Translations under genes and position numbers: made by a program | Assembly (NCBI GenBank): GCA_934202965.1 | Contig: CAKPYN010000005.1 | Span: forward strand, 44,609-108,608 | Direction: 5' to 3' | Length of the DNA: 64,000 nucleotides | Source: an uncultured Megasphaera sp. | GTDB lineage: Bacteria; Bacillota; Negativicutes; Veillonellales; Megasphaeraceae | Shown: positions 41,134-50,572 of the stretch, in pieces | Numbering within the stretch: the stretch's first letter is position 1 | How the letters are laid out: the number at the start of each line of letters is the position of its first letter | Notes under the pieces: model-generated | Database searches by the model: none | What the model saw: only the letters and a program-made list of their open reading frames with translations | What the model was told of the DNA's origin: nothing

Positions 41134-41742
41134 ATGAGTAAAGATAAAAAACACAATAAAAAAGAAGAAATAAAAGAACAGACAGAAAACGTAAAAGAAG
41201 AAGCAAAACAAAAAGAAAATGCCAATCCGGCAGATGATGGAAAAGAAGCTAAGCAAGATGTAAAACAGGAAACTTCTTCAACGGATGCCGATACGAAAGC
41301 AGACGCAGCAGTTGCAGAAATGCAGCAGCGGTACGTACGTCTGCAGGCTGATTTTGCAAACTTCAAGAAACGTACAGCCAATGAAAAACTTCAGATTTCT
41401 GAAGTCGTCAAGATGGATGTATTAAAAAACGTATTGCCTGTAATTGATAATTTTGAACGGGCTCTGAACATTCCGCAGGATAAGCTGACAGATGATTTGA
41501 AATCGTTTGTAGATGGTTACAGCATGATTTACAAACAACTGGTAGGCGTGTTGGAAAAAGAAGGCGTCACGAAGATTGATGCCGTAGGCAAACCATTTGA
41601 TCCAAATTATCATCAAGCTGTTATGCGAGTGCCGAGTGATGAATACGATGATGATATTGTCGTAGAAGTATTGCAAGAAGGTTATTTGCTGGGAGATAAA
41701 ACATTACGCCCGGCAATGGTAAAAGTAGCATTTAACGGTTAA
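41134..41742 (+). CDS. grpE: Nucleotide exchange factor GrpE
   Basis: The 202-residue cochaperone releases ADP from DnaK. It has a highly charged Lys/Glu N-terminal region (to about residue 60), a long coiled coil (QQRYVRLQADFANFKKRTAN), and the C-terminal beta domain with GVTKIDAVGKPFDPNYHQAV and DKTLRPAMVKVA. GGAGGATTGG precedes the ATG. Confidence 0.96.
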   Translation: MSKDKKHNKKEEIKEQTENVKEEAKQKENANPADDGKEAKQDVKQETSSTDADTKADAAVAEMQQRYVRLQADFANFKKRTANEKLQISEVVKMDVLKNVLPVIDNFERALNIPQDKLTDDLKSFVDGYSMIYKQLVGVLEKEGVTKIDAVGKPFDPNYHQAVMRVPSDEYDDDIVVEVLQEGYLLGDKTLRPAMVKVAFNG

Positions 41743-41773
41743 TTATCGTAGAAATATTGAGGAGGAATTTATT

Positions 41774-43636
41774 ATGAGTAAAGTAATTGGTATTGACTTA
41801 GGTACGACTAACTCCGTAGTAGCTGTCATGGAAGGCGGCGAACCTACGGTTATTACAAACACGGAAGGTTCTCGGTTAACTCCGTCTGTCGTTGGTTTTT
41901 CTAAAACAGGCGAACGTCTTGTAGGCCAGTTGGCTAAACGTCAGGCTGTTTCCAATCCGGACAACACTATTTCTTCTATTAAACGTCATATGGGTGAAAA
42001 TTACACGGTAGACGTTAATGGCAAAAAATATACACCGCAGGAAATTTCAGCAATGATTCTTCAGAAATTGAAAGAAGACGCTGAAAGCTACTTAGGTGAA
42101 AAAGTTACACAGGCTGTTATTACAGTTCCGGCATACTTCAATGACGGTCAGCGTCAGGCTACAAAAGATGCAGGCAAGATTGCCGGCTTGGATGTTCTTC
42201 GTATTGTTAACGAACCGACAGCAGCTGCTTTAGCATATGGCCTTGATAAAGGCGGCGACGGCAAGATCTTGGTATTCGACCTTGGCGGTGGTACATTCGA
42301 TGTATCTATTCTTGAATTAGGCGATGGTGTATTTGAAGTAAAAGCTACCAACGGTAATACACGCCTCGGCGGCGATGATTTCGATATTGCCGTTATGAAC
42401 TGGATGATTAGCGAATTCAAATCCCAGACCGGCATTGACCTTTCAACGGATAAAATGGCTGAACAGCGCCTCAAAGAAGCTGCTGAAAAAGCTAAAATTG
42501 AATTGTCTACAGTTCTTTCTACAAACATCAATTTACCGTTCATCACAGCCGATGCTACAGGCCCGAAACATTTAGACCTCACACTTACACGTGCTAAATT
42601 CAATGAATTAACAGAAGATTTGGTACACGCAACAATGGAACCGACAAAGAAAGCTATTGCTGATTCCGGTTTCTCCATTGATGAAATTGATAAAATCATC
42701 CTCGTTGGTGGTTCCAGCCGTATTCCTGCTGTTCAGGAAGCGATTAAGCAGATTTTGGGTAAAGAACCTAGCAAAGGCGTTAACCCCGATGAATGCGTTG
42801 CTATCGGCGCAGCTATCCAGGCCGGTGTTCTCGTAGGCGATGTTAAAGACGTACTGCTCCTCGATGTTACTCCGTTGTCCTTGGGTATTGAAACACTTGG
42901 TGGTGTATTCACGAAGATTATCGACCGCAATACAACGATTCCGACATCGGGCAGCCAGGTATTCTCTACAGCTGTGGATAATCAGCCTTCTGTTGATGTT
43001 CATGTCCTGCAGGGTGAACGTGAAATGGCTGCGGATAACAAATCCTTAGGTCGTTTTGAATTGACTGGCATCCCAGCTGCTCCGCGTGGAGTACCTCGTA
43101 TTGAAGTATCCTTCAACATTGATGCCAATGGTATCGTAAACGTTTCCGCTAAAGACCTTGGTACAGGCAAAGAACAGAAGATTACAATTAAATCTTCTTC
43201 CGGCTTGGACAAGAGCGAAATAGACCGTATGGTCAAAGAAGCAGCTGCTCACGAAGCAGAAGATAAAAAACGTAAAGAAGGCATTGAAGCTAAAAATAAC
43301 GCCGATTCCTTGATTTATCAGGCAGAAAAGACGGTTAAAGAATTAGGCGATAAAGCAGATGCAGCAAAAATTTCTGAAATCAAAGATAAAATTGCAGCCC
43401 TTAAAGAAGCTGTAAAGAGCGATGATGTAGATCAAATTAAAGCTGCTTCTGAAGCATTGACCAAACCGTTATATGATTTGACAAGTGAAATGTATAAAGA
43501 AGCCGGTGCACAGCAGCAAGCTGCCCAAGGTCAACCGAATGCAGGTGCACAAGCTGGTGCACAACAGCAAAGTGAAGCAAAAGATGAAAAAGTCGTTGAT
43601 GCAGACTACAAAGTAGTCGATGACGATCAGAAGTAA
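41774..43636 (+). CDS. dnaK: Chaperone DnaK (Hsp70)
   Basis: The 620-residue Hsp70 has the ATPase start IGIDLGTTNSVVAVMEGG, DLGGGTFDVSILEL, and GGSSRIPAVQ, the linker DVLLLDVTPLSLGIE, a substrate-binding domain, and a helical lid with a Gln/Ala-rich tail ending KVVDADYKVVDDDQK. The 24-residue insertion in lobe IB found in proteobacterial DnaK is absent, as is usual for Firmicutes. GAGGAGG precedes the ATG. Codon use is strongly biased, fitting high expression. Confidence 0.98.
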   Translation: MSKVIGIDLGTTNSVVAVMEGGEPTVITNTEGSRLTPSVVGFSKTGERLVGQLAKRQAVSNPDNTISSIKRHMGENYTVDVNGKKYTPQEISAMILQKLKEDAESYLGEKVTQAVITVPAYFNDGQRQATKDAGKIAGLDVLRIVNEPTAAALAYGLDKGGDGKILVFDLGGGTFDVSILELGDGVFEVKATNGNTRLGGDDFDIAVMNWMISEFKSQTGIDLSTDKMAEQRLKEAAEKAKIELSTVLSTNINLPFITADATGPKHLDLTLTRAKFNELTEDLVHATMEPTKKAIADSGFSIDEIDKIILVGGSSRIPAVQEAIKQILGKEPSKGVNPDECVAIGAAIQAGVLVGDVKDVLLLDVTPLSLGIETLGGVFTKIIDRNTTIPTSGSQVFSTAVDNQPSVDVHVLQGEREMAADNKSLGRFELTGIPAAPRGVPRIEVSFNIDANGIVNVSAKDLGTGKEQKITIKSSSGLDKSEIDRMVKEAAAHEAEDKKRKEGIEAKNNADSLIYQAEKTVKELGDKADAAKISEIKDKIAALKEAVKSDDVDQIKAASEALTKPLYDLTSEMYKEAGAQQQAAQGQPNAGAQAGAQQQSEAKDEKVVDADYKVVDDDQK

Positions 43637-43660
43637 GATAGATAAGAGGGGCTGCCCACT

Positions 43661-44908
43661 ATGAGTAAAAGAGATTATTATGAAGTACTTGGCGTTCCAA
43701 AAGATGCCAGCGATGCTGAAATAAAAAAAGCGTTTCGTAAATTAGCTATCAAGTACCATCCTGATAAGAACCGGGACAACCCTAAAGCTGCTGAAGAAAA
43801 ATTTAAAGAAGTAAATGAAGCATACAGCGTGTTGTCCAATAAACAAAAACGTGCGCAGTATGACCAGTTCGGCCCCGACGCATTCCAAAACGGGAATGCT
43901 GCCGGTGCCGGCGGCTTCGGCGGTCAGGGTTTTGGTGGTTTTGGCGGCTTCGGTGGTTTTGGTCAGGGCGGCGGTCAAGGATTTGGTGGATTCGAAGATA
44001 TTTTCGACTCCTTCTTTGGCGGCCAGGGCAGCCGTCAATCCAGTAATGGCCCGCAGCGGGGTGCTGATTTGCGGTTTGATGTAGATATTTCCTTCAAACA
44101 AGCTGCCTTTGGTACAGAAATGGAAATTCAAGTACCGAAGGATGAAACGTGCGAACATTGTCATGGTAATGGTGCCGAACCGGGCAGCAGTGTAGAAACA
44201 TGTCCGCATTGTCATGGGACCGGACAGCAGCGTGTCGTGCAGAATACGCCGTTTGGACAAATGGTTAATGTTCGTACCTGTTCCTATTGCGGCGGGACAG
44301 GTACGCTGATTAAGAAGAAATGTACGAAATGCCATGGTGCAGGAACCGTTAAAGTACGTAAAAAATTAAAAATCAAGATTCCTGCAGGTGTTGATGACGG
44401 CGCACGTCTTCGTGTAGCTGGTGAAGGTGAACCGGGCGTTCGCGGTGGCGGTCACGGCGATTTATACGTATATATTTTTGTACGTAAAGATGCTAAGTTT
44501 GCCCGCGAAGGCAATGACATTCTTTCACAGGAAACGATTTCCTTTGCCCAGGCTGCACTGGGGGCTACGATTCGTGTCGATACGCTGGATGGAAAGATTG
44601 ACTTAAAGATTCCGGCTGGTACGCAGAATGGAACGGTATTCCGTATTCGCGGAAAAGGCGTTCCTGTATTAGGTTCGCAGAATCGGCGCGGAGATCATCA
44701 TGTTCAGGTAACGGTTACGGTACCGAAAAAAATGAGTGCTAAGCAAAAAGAACTGCTTAAAGAATTTGCTTACGCTGGCGGCGAAACCTGGGTGGGGGAG
44801 CCAAAGTCGGCTGAACAACCGGCAGAAAGCTCTAAAACACAGGATAAACCGAAAGAAAAGAAAAGCTTTTGGAGCAAACTGAAAAAAGATATAAAAGAAG
44901 ATTTATAA
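43661..44908 (+). CDS. dnaJ: Chaperone DnaJ
   Basis: The 415-residue type I J-protein stimulates DnaK. It shows the J domain with HPD (YHPDKNRDN), a Gly/Phe-rich linker (about residues 75-120), and four zinc-finger repeats CEHCHGNG, CPHCHGTG, CSYCGGTG and CTKCHGAG. Two beta domains follow. The C-terminal 40 residues are an extra charged tail (ESSKTQDKPKEKKSFWSKLK) not found in most DnaJ proteins. Confidence 0.97.
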   Translation: MSKRDYYEVLGVPKDASDAEIKKAFRKLAIKYHPDKNRDNPKAAEEKFKEVNEAYSVLSNKQKRAQYDQFGPDAFQNGNAAGAGGFGGQGFGGFGGFGGFGQGGGQGFGGFEDIFDSFFGGQGSRQSSNGPQRGADLRFDVDISFKQAAFGTEMEIQVPKDETCEHCHGNGAEPGSSVETCPHCHGTGQQRVVQNTPFGQMVNVRTCSYCGGTGTLIKKKCTKCHGAGTVKVRKKLKIKIPAGVDDGARLRVAGEGEPGVRGGGHGDLYVYIFVRKDAKFAREGNDILSQETISFAQAALGATIRVDTLDGKIDLKIPAGTQNGTVFRIRGKGVPVLGSQNRRGDHHVQVTVTVPKKMSAKQKELLKEFAYAGGETWVGEPKSAEQPAESSKTQDKPKEKKSFWSKLKKDIKEDL

Positions 44909-44929
44909 TATAAAAAGGGAGAACAGTCG

Positions 44930-45811
44930 ATGAAATGGAATGAAATCGATTTGCTTGTTTCCCAAGAGGCCACCGATTTGGTGGCCCTTCTTTTATATGA
45001 ATGCGGCAGCAATGGTTCGATTATTCACGATGAAGAAACCGATGAATGGGGTCGTATTCGTATAACGGCGTATTTTCCGCCGGAAGAGGGAAACGCAGCA
45101 GAACAAGTACGACACCGCATGGTGGCATTAGCGGCACGGGATACCGCTTTGGAAAATTGGCAGATTATTGAACAAGAAACAGATGATCAAAGTTGGCTGT
45201 ATGCGTGGCAGAAATATTTTCATCCTAAGAAAATATCGCATACATTTTGGGCGGAACCTACGTGGGAAAAAGTCACGCCAGCGGCAGGAGAAAAGACGAT
45301 TGCCATTGATCCGGGACTGGCTTTTGGCAGTGGGTTTCATGTGACGACATGTATGTGCGTGCAATATTTGGAACAAGCTGTTCAGCCGGGCGATGTCGTT
45401 TTTGACATCGGAACGGGTACGGGTATCTTGGCCATTGCAGCAGCTAAATTAAAGGCATCCCATGTTGTAGCCGTTGATTTTGATGAAAAAGCAGTGGTTC
45501 AGGCGAAGCACAATGCCGCATTAAATGGTGTGGAACATACGATTACCGTATCTAATAGTGATTTATTGTCGGCGGTTTCCCAAGATGAAGCAAAAGCGGA
45601 TGTCGTTGTTGCTAATTTAGTGACTAATGCGGTTCTTGCGCTGCTTCCTTCGCTGGCTGAGTATATGAAACCCAACGCTATTTGTATTGCCAGCGGCATT
45701 ATTGATGAACGTATTGATGAAGTGCGTAAAGCGGCAGCGGCAGCCGGCTTTATTTGGGAAGACGAACAACTGCAGCAGGGCTGGTATGCGGTCACGATGA
45801 GGAGGGCGTAA
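44930..45811 (+). CDS. prmA: Ribosomal protein L11 methyltransferase PrmA
   Basis: The 293-residue SAM-dependent enzyme trimethylates L11. A substrate-binding N-terminal domain is followed by DPGLAFGSGFHVTTCMCV (usually GTGxHxTT), DIGTGTGILAIAA and VANLVTNAV. AAAAAGGGAGAAC precedes the ATG, 21 bp after dnaJ. Its stop overlaps the rsmE start by one base (TAATG). It is read through from the heat-shock operon. Confidence 0.95.
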   Translation: MKWNEIDLLVSQEATDLVALLLYECGSNGSIIHDEETDEWGRIRITAYFPPEEGNAAEQVRHRMVALAARDTALENWQIIEQETDDQSWLYAWQKYFHPKKISHTFWAEPTWEKVTPAAGEKTIAIDPGLAFGSGFHVTTCMCVQYLEQAVQPGDVVFDIGTGTGILAIAAAKLKASHVVAVDFDEKAVVQAKHNAALNGVEHTITVSNSDLLSAVSQDEAKADVVVANLVTNAVLALLPSLAEYMKPNAICIASGIIDERIDEVRKAAAAAGFIWEDEQLQQGWYAVTMRRA

Positions 45812-46539
45812 TGCGAAAAATATTTACGAAGTTTCCTATTTGCGGAACCTTTGAGTTATCTGCCGATGATGCCCATCATGTACTTGTCGTACTGCGCCAT
45901 ACTGTAGGGGACACTCTCAACGTCACGGACTGTACCGGCGCGACGTATGAATGCTTTATTACGCGAATGGAAGGCCATTCGGCATTCTTGACGCCGGCTC
46001 GGAAACTGTCCGACGGCAGTGAAAAAAATGGTACGATTATTTTGGCTGCCGGACTTTTAAAAAGTGATAAGTTTGACTGGGTAGTGCAAAAAGCTACGGA
46101 ACTAGGCGTCGGGATAATCGTTCCTGTACAAATGGAGCATTGTGTAGTAAAATTAGATGATAATCGCCGTAAAAGCAGGCAGGAACGATGGCAGCGTTTG
46201 GCATTGGAAGCGGCTAAACAATGTGGCCGCGATGATGTACCGACGATTGCCGATGTTTGCGATTTTCCAACACTGCTGCAGACATACAGCGAAGATCGAT
46301 TTGTCATTCCCTATGAACAGGAAACGGCACCGTTGGCAGAAGTCTGCAAAGAAGTGCGCGTAGGGGATATTGTCATTTGTATTGGACCGGAAGGCGGCTT
46401 TGCAGATAAGGAAATTGCCCTTGCGTCGGAACAACTGCCCTGGTGCCGAACCGTGTCATTAGGGCCGCGGATTTTACGGGCTGAAACGGCTTCGATTGCG
46501 GCGTTATCTATTATCATGTATGAAAGAGGATTTAAGTAA
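45811..46539 (+). CDS. rsmE: 16S rRNA (uracil-1498-N3)-methyltransferase RsmE
   Basis: The 242-residue SPOUT methyltransferase has a PUA-like N-terminal domain (DAHHVLVVLRHTVGD) and the knot motifs VQKATELGVG, CIGPEGGFAD and SLGPRILRAETA. GAGGAGGG lies before the ATG at 45811, which overlaps the prmA stop. mtaB starts directly after its stop codon. Confidence 0.95.
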   Translation: MRKIFTKFPICGTFELSADDAHHVLVVLRHTVGDTLNVTDCTGATYECFITRMEGHSAFLTPARKLSDGSEKNGTIILAAGLLKSDKFDWVVQKATELGVGIIVPVQMEHCVVKLDDNRRKSRQERWQRLALEAAKQCGRDDVPTIADVCDFPTLLQTYSEDRFVIPYEQETAPLAEVCKEVRVGDIVICIGPEGGFADKEIALASEQLPWCRTVSLGPRILRAETASIAALSIIMYERGFK

Positions 46540-47856
46540 ATGCCAACTATAGCCTTTGCAACGCTAGGATGTCGTGTAAATCAATATGATACAGACAGTA
46601 TGCGTGGATTATTCCTTTCAGAAGGATTTACGGATGCGGACTTCAATGATATAGCTGATGTATATGTCATTAATACATGTTCTGTAACGCAAATGGGAGA
46701 AAAGAAATCTCGCCAACTGATTCGACGTGCTAAAAAACGCAATCCCCTATCCAAAGTCATCGTTACGGGCTGTTATGCACAACTGGATCCGGAACTGCTG
46801 GCTGCTATGGAAGGTGTAGATGCTGTTGTCGGAACGAATGAAAAGAAACATATTGTTTCGATAGTTACGCAGCTATTGGGACAAAACGATATAAAAACAA
46901 TCCAGGCCGTACACAACGTACTGCAGCCGGATGCATTTGAAGAAATACCCTTATATCCATCTGCTGTAGAACATACACGGGCGGATTTGAAAATTCAGGA
47001 AGGATGCAATAACTTTTGTACGTATTGCATTATTCCATATACGCGCGGCGGCTTGAAGTCTCGTCAGCCTGATGCTGTCGTTGCAGAAGCCAAACGGCTT
47101 ATTTCCTTTGGCTTTAAAGAACTGGTACTGACGGGGATTCATTTGGGAGCCTATGGCAAAGAACTACCGGAAAAACCGACATTAGCCTTGATTTTGCGAC
47201 GCCTTTTGCAGGAAACAGATGTCCAGCGAATTCGATTAGGTTCCGTAGAATCGCTGGAAGTCGATGATGACTTAATCGATGTGATTAATTCGTCATCGCG
47301 CATTTGTCCGCACTTGCATTTACCGATTCAGTCCGGGTCTGATACGATTCTGAAAGCTATGAAGCGTCATTATACGAAAGCAGAGTTTATCGATTTAATT
47401 CGTATTTTGCGGCAGCGTATTCATGGATTGACGATATCTACGGATTTAATTTTGGGATTTCCTGGTGAAACAGATGCTTTATTTGCGGAAACAATGGAAA
47501 CGCTGCGGTTACTGCATTTTTCCCATATCCATGCATTTCCCTATTCACCACGAAAAGGAACGCCGGCAGCTGCGATGAAGCAGCAAGTGCCGCAAGATAT
47601 TAAAAAGAAACGCGTCGAAATGGTGAATGCCTTGTCAGCAGCACAGAAGGATGAGCTATTACAGCAGATGCTTGGTTCTACCGTACAAGTATTGATTGAA
47701 ACCCAAACGGACAGCCAGGGTGAAGGATTTTCTGAAAACTATGAACGGGTCTGCATTGATGGACTACCGGCAGCATGTGAGGGAAAAATTGTTGCAGTAG
47801 AACTGAAACAAGCAGATAACCATATTTTATTTGGAACCTATAAGGAGGAATTGTAA
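46540..47856 (+). CDS. mtaB: tRNA t6A37 methylthiotransferase MtaB
   Basis: The 438-residue radical-SAM enzyme converts t6A to ms2t6A at position 37 of tRNA. The UPF0004 N-terminal domain has TLGCRVNQYDTDSM, NTCSVT and VTGCYAQ for one iron-sulfur cluster, and the radical-SAM motif is CNNFCTYCIIPYTRG. A TRAM domain follows near residue 380. The lack of a space after rsmE shows coupling. Confidence 0.94.
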   Translation: MPTIAFATLGCRVNQYDTDSMRGLFLSEGFTDADFNDIADVYVINTCSVTQMGEKKSRQLIRRAKKRNPLSKVIVTGCYAQLDPELLAAMEGVDAVVGTNEKKHIVSIVTQLLGQNDIKTIQAVHNVLQPDAFEEIPLYPSAVEHTRADLKIQEGCNNFCTYCIIPYTRGGLKSRQPDAVVAEAKRLISFGFKELVLTGIHLGAYGKELPEKPTLALILRRLLQETDVQRIRLGSVESLEVDDDLIDVINSSSRICPHLHLPIQSGSDTILKAMKRHYTKAEFIDLIRILRQRIHGLTISTDLILGFPGETDALFAETMETLRLLHFSHIHAFPYSPRKGTPAAAMKQQVPQDIKKKRVEMVNALSAAQKDELLQQMLGSTVQVLIETQTDSQGEGFSENYERVCIDGLPAACEGKIVAVELKQADNHILFGTYKEEL

Positions 47857-47857
47857 C

Positions 47858-48202
47858 ATGGAAGATTGCTTATTTTGTAAAATCAGTAAAGGGGAAATTC
47901 CTAGCACCAAAGTATACGAAGATGATGATTTCTATGCCTTCAAGGATATTGCGCCTGTAGCTCCCGTACATGTATTGGTTATCCCTAAAAAACATATTGC
48001 CAACATTGCCTCTCTTACTCCGGATGATGCCGATGTAGCTGGCAAAATGCTGTATACGATTCAAAAAGTGGCTCAGATTTTAGGCCTTGATACAGATGGC
48101 TATCGCGTTGTTTTTAATACAGGTGAAAAAGCCGGACAAACAGTACATCATATGCATGCCCATATTCTTGGCGGTAAAGAAATGGCTTGGCCAGGTGTAT
48201 AA
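47858..48202 (+). CDS. Histidine-triad (HIT/HinT) nucleotide hydrolase
   Basis: The 114-residue HinT protein splits nucleoside phosphoramidates. It starts MEDCLFCKISKGEIPSTKVY, has FKDIAPVAPVHVLVIPKKH in the middle and ends with the active triad VHHMHAHILGG. GGAGGAATTGTAAC precedes the ATG one base after the mtaB stop. Confidence 0.95.
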   Translation: MEDCLFCKISKGEIPSTKVYEDDDFYAFKDIAPVAPVHVLVIPKKHIANIASLTPDDADVAGKMLYTIQKVAQILGLDTDGYRVVFNTGEKAGQTVHHMHAHILGGKEMAWPGV

Positions 48203-48372
48203 TGAACGAATCACGACAGCCTAATAATGTAGAGAAAAGACAGCATGTATGCCCTGTGCCGCGCCGTCCCAAAAAGTCTCGTCAACGTAACACGGGTATG
48301 ATTATTCGTTTGATTGCCTTTGTTGGGATGATTGCTGTTTTAGTACTCATGTCTATGCTGCGGAAATTTTAA
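48202..48372 (+). CDS. Small single-pass membrane protein
   Basis: The 56-residue product starts at the TAATG overlap with the HinT stop. A basic N-terminal half (VCPVPRRPKKSRQRNTG) is followed by one membrane helix (MIIRLIAFVGMIAVLVLMSM). Coupled translation argues that it is real. Function unknown; it is the last gene of the heat-shock-to-HinT run. Confidence 0.65.
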   Translation: MNESRQPNNVEKRQHVCPVPRRPKKSRQRNTGMIIRLIAFVGMIAVLVLMSMLRKF

Positions 48373-48427
48373 CTGAACCTGTATGATATTTCGTATGTTA
48401 GGCAATACAAAATATATGTGTTGATTG

Positions 48428-48462
48428 AAACGAGTTCAGCAATAAAACTGAACTCGTTTTTT
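48428..48462 (+). terminator. Terminator closing the hrcA-to-hinT run
   Basis: AAACGAGTTCAG and CTGAACTCGTTT form a perfect 12-bp stem and end in TTTTTT. Confidence 0.9.
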
Positions 48463-48487
48463 ATGTATTGAGAAGGTGAGGTGCGCA

Positions 48488-50440
48488 GTGGGCATTCAAT
48501 CCCGATTAGCGCGATCGGAGCATGGTGTCCACATTACGATGAAACAACGGTTTTTGCAGTACATACAACAGGATATGAAATTGTTTTTATATCTAGAATG
48601 TTTGATGATGCTGTTTCGCATTCTTTTTATTGGTATATATGCGAGCCAATTAAATCATGCTGGGTGGAGTGATATCGGGTATGCATTGTGGCTTGGCATA
48701 CGCATTAGTCTTAAAACAGCAGCGTTTTTGACGGCTTTTTCGCTCGTATTTGCTACGATGGTAGGTACTGTTTGGAAAAGGTGGCCTGCTGAAAGAATCC
48801 GATGGGTCATAGGAAGCATAGCTTCCGGGCTATTGGCATTGCTTTTTATGATTCGCATTCCCTATTATCAAGCATTTCATTCTTCCTTTAACATTATGAT
48901 TTTTAACGGAATGCAGGATGATGTCCGCGCAATTTGGAGTACAATGGTTCAGCAATATCAAGTATGGCCGAGATTGGTTGGAGCGTTTTTGCTGATATCT
49001 CTTGTCGTGTATGGGTGGAAACGGTTGATACACACGCGTCGATGGCAGCCAGTGCATCATCAGGGAGTATACTGCCTGATACTTATCGTGCTTCTTCCTA
49101 TATTTGGCATATTTTGCCGTTTTGGCGGCGCATTTAATTCAACGAATGGCATTCCCTGGGAAAGTGCGGCTAGAACGCACACGGTTTTATTAAATGAAGC
49201 AATTCTTGATGATGGGCAGGCACTGTATCGAGCATATTCCACGTATTTGCGGGCGCATGAACGAGTAATGCGCGCGATTTCTCCGGAAGAATTAAAACAA
49301 GCGATAGCCGTATTGCAAGGAAATCCCCAGGCAAAAACGATTGATGAAGCGTTTACACGAGTCAATGTAAATCCTTTGTTGTCACATAAACCCAAACAAG
49401 TCATTGTGATTTTAGGTGAAAATTATGCCGTGTGGCCATTATTAGAACCGTATAAGGAAATGGGATTAGCCAAGACTGGCGAAATGCTGGCAGAAAAAGG
49501 GGCGTATACGTATCAATTTTTAGCGAACGGCAATGGAACCATGACGTCTTTAAATGGTTTTTTGACCGGATTACCGGACGTTGGCATATATCAAAATTAT
49601 CTTATGGGAAAACATGGCGATGTAGATGCCTTGGGAATCGCCTCTGTCATGAAAAAATTGGGATACAAGACCGTATTTTGGTATGGTGGCTTGCGGAGCT
49701 GGCAAGATTTAGGAGATTTTTCTCAGCGAGAAGGATTTGATGAATTTCATTGTGCTGATGAATTTACTACAGAAAATGAAACAACCGCTTGGGGCGTAGC
49801 TGATGAAGATTTATTCCATGCCGTAGAACAGTATATGGCCCATGAAGATGTACCTACGTTTCATTTTATTTTGACAACGACAAATCATCCTCCGTTTGCA
49901 TATCCTGTTGATGCCAAAGGATTTCCGCGCAGCGAAGTAGAGGCAAACCGTCCGGCGTCGATTCCTTCGGATACGGCAACGATGAATCAGTTGGGACACA
50001 TTTGGTATGCAGATAATGAAATGGGAAAATTTATTCGTATGGTAGAAAATAAAGAGGCATCGACGCTCTTTGTTGTTACAGGCGATCATGCCGAACGTTT
50101 TGATTTTGCAACGAATGTGTCGTTACAGGAACTCAGCGGCATACCTTGCTTTTTCTATGGATCTGGTGTATCGAAAGATATGCTGCGACCGACAGATACA
50201 GGAAGCCATTTACAGATTGCACCAACGCTGGCCGCTTTGATTGGTCCGGCAGGCAGTACGTATGAGTCCTTATTACCGCCATTAATGCATTCAGATAGAG
50301 CATTCAATCATCGATTGATTATAGAAGATGGACGTATGCAGGAACAAAAAGATATGACCGATGACGATTTCAAACAGTATATCGAAGCCGCTCGGACGAT
50401 AGCTGTTTGGCGTATTACAAAGGGAAACGAAATTCCGTAG
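48488..50440 (+). CDS. LTA-synthase-like sulfatase-fold membrane enzyme
   Basis: The protein (about 650 residues) has five N-terminal membrane helices (to about residue 200) and an extracytoplasmic alkaline-phosphatase-superfamily domain. VIVILGENYAVWPL is the metal-binding start, NGNGTMTSLNGFLTGLP holds the catalytic threonine, and HFILTTTNHPPF and VVTGDHAERF follow. In a diderm with LPS and no classical lipoteichoic acid, it may add phosphoglycerol or phosphoethanolamine to an envelope glycan. Start uncertain: the GTG at 48488 follows AAGGTGAGG, while the ATG at 48539 gives a more typical N terminus but lacks a ribosome site. Confidence 0.85.
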   Translation: MGIQSRLARSEHGVHITMKQRFLQYIQQDMKLFLYLECLMMLFRILFIGIYASQLNHAGWSDIGYALWLGIRISLKTAAFLTAFSLVFATMVGTVWKRWPAERIRWVIGSIASGLLALLFMIRIPYYQAFHSSFNIMIFNGMQDDVRAIWSTMVQQYQVWPRLVGAFLLISLVVYGWKRLIHTRRWQPVHHQGVYCLILIVLLPIFGIFCRFGGAFNSTNGIPWESAARTHTVLLNEAILDDGQALYRAYSTYLRAHERVMRAISPEELKQAIAVLQGNPQAKTIDEAFTRVNVNPLLSHKPKQVIVILGENYAVWPLLEPYKEMGLAKTGEMLAEKGAYTYQFLANGNGTMTSLNGFLTGLPDVGIYQNYLMGKHGDVDALGIASVMKKLGYKTVFWYGGLRSWQDLGDFSQREGFDEFHCADEFTTENETTAWGVADEDLFHAVEQYMAHEDVPTFHFILTTTNHPPFAYPVDAKGFPRSEVEANRPASIPSDTATMNQLGHIWYADNEMGKFIRMVENKEASTLFVVTGDHAERFDFATNVSLQELSGIPCFFYGSGVSKDMLRPTDTGSHLQIAPTLAALIGPAGSTYESLLPPLMHSDRAFNHRLIIEDGRMQEQKDMTDDDFKQYIEAARTIAVWRITKGNEIP

Positions 50441-50521
50441 AAATAACATAAACATATTGATTTTTCTAAACAATGAGTGTCTATCAGGATAGAAAGAATC
50501 TGATACGGCTAGTTGTTTACT

Positions 50522-50553
50522 AAAAAAGCTGTCGCTCTGGGCGACAGCTTTTT
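50522..50553. terminator. Bidirectional terminator between convergent genes
   Basis: AAAAAGCTGTCGC and GCGACAGCTTTTT form a perfect 13-bp stem with a 5-nt loop. Confidence 0.92.
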
Positions 50554-50572
50554 AGTATTTTACATCCTAGTA

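Noticed and set aside
42154..42699. Antisense frame of 181 codons in dnaK
   Set aside because: It is a shadow of the strongly biased dnaK codons, a well-known artefact.
43905..44000. Direct repeats of GGCGGTTTTGG type in dnaJ
   Set aside because: They encode the normal Gly/Phe-rich linker of DnaJ.
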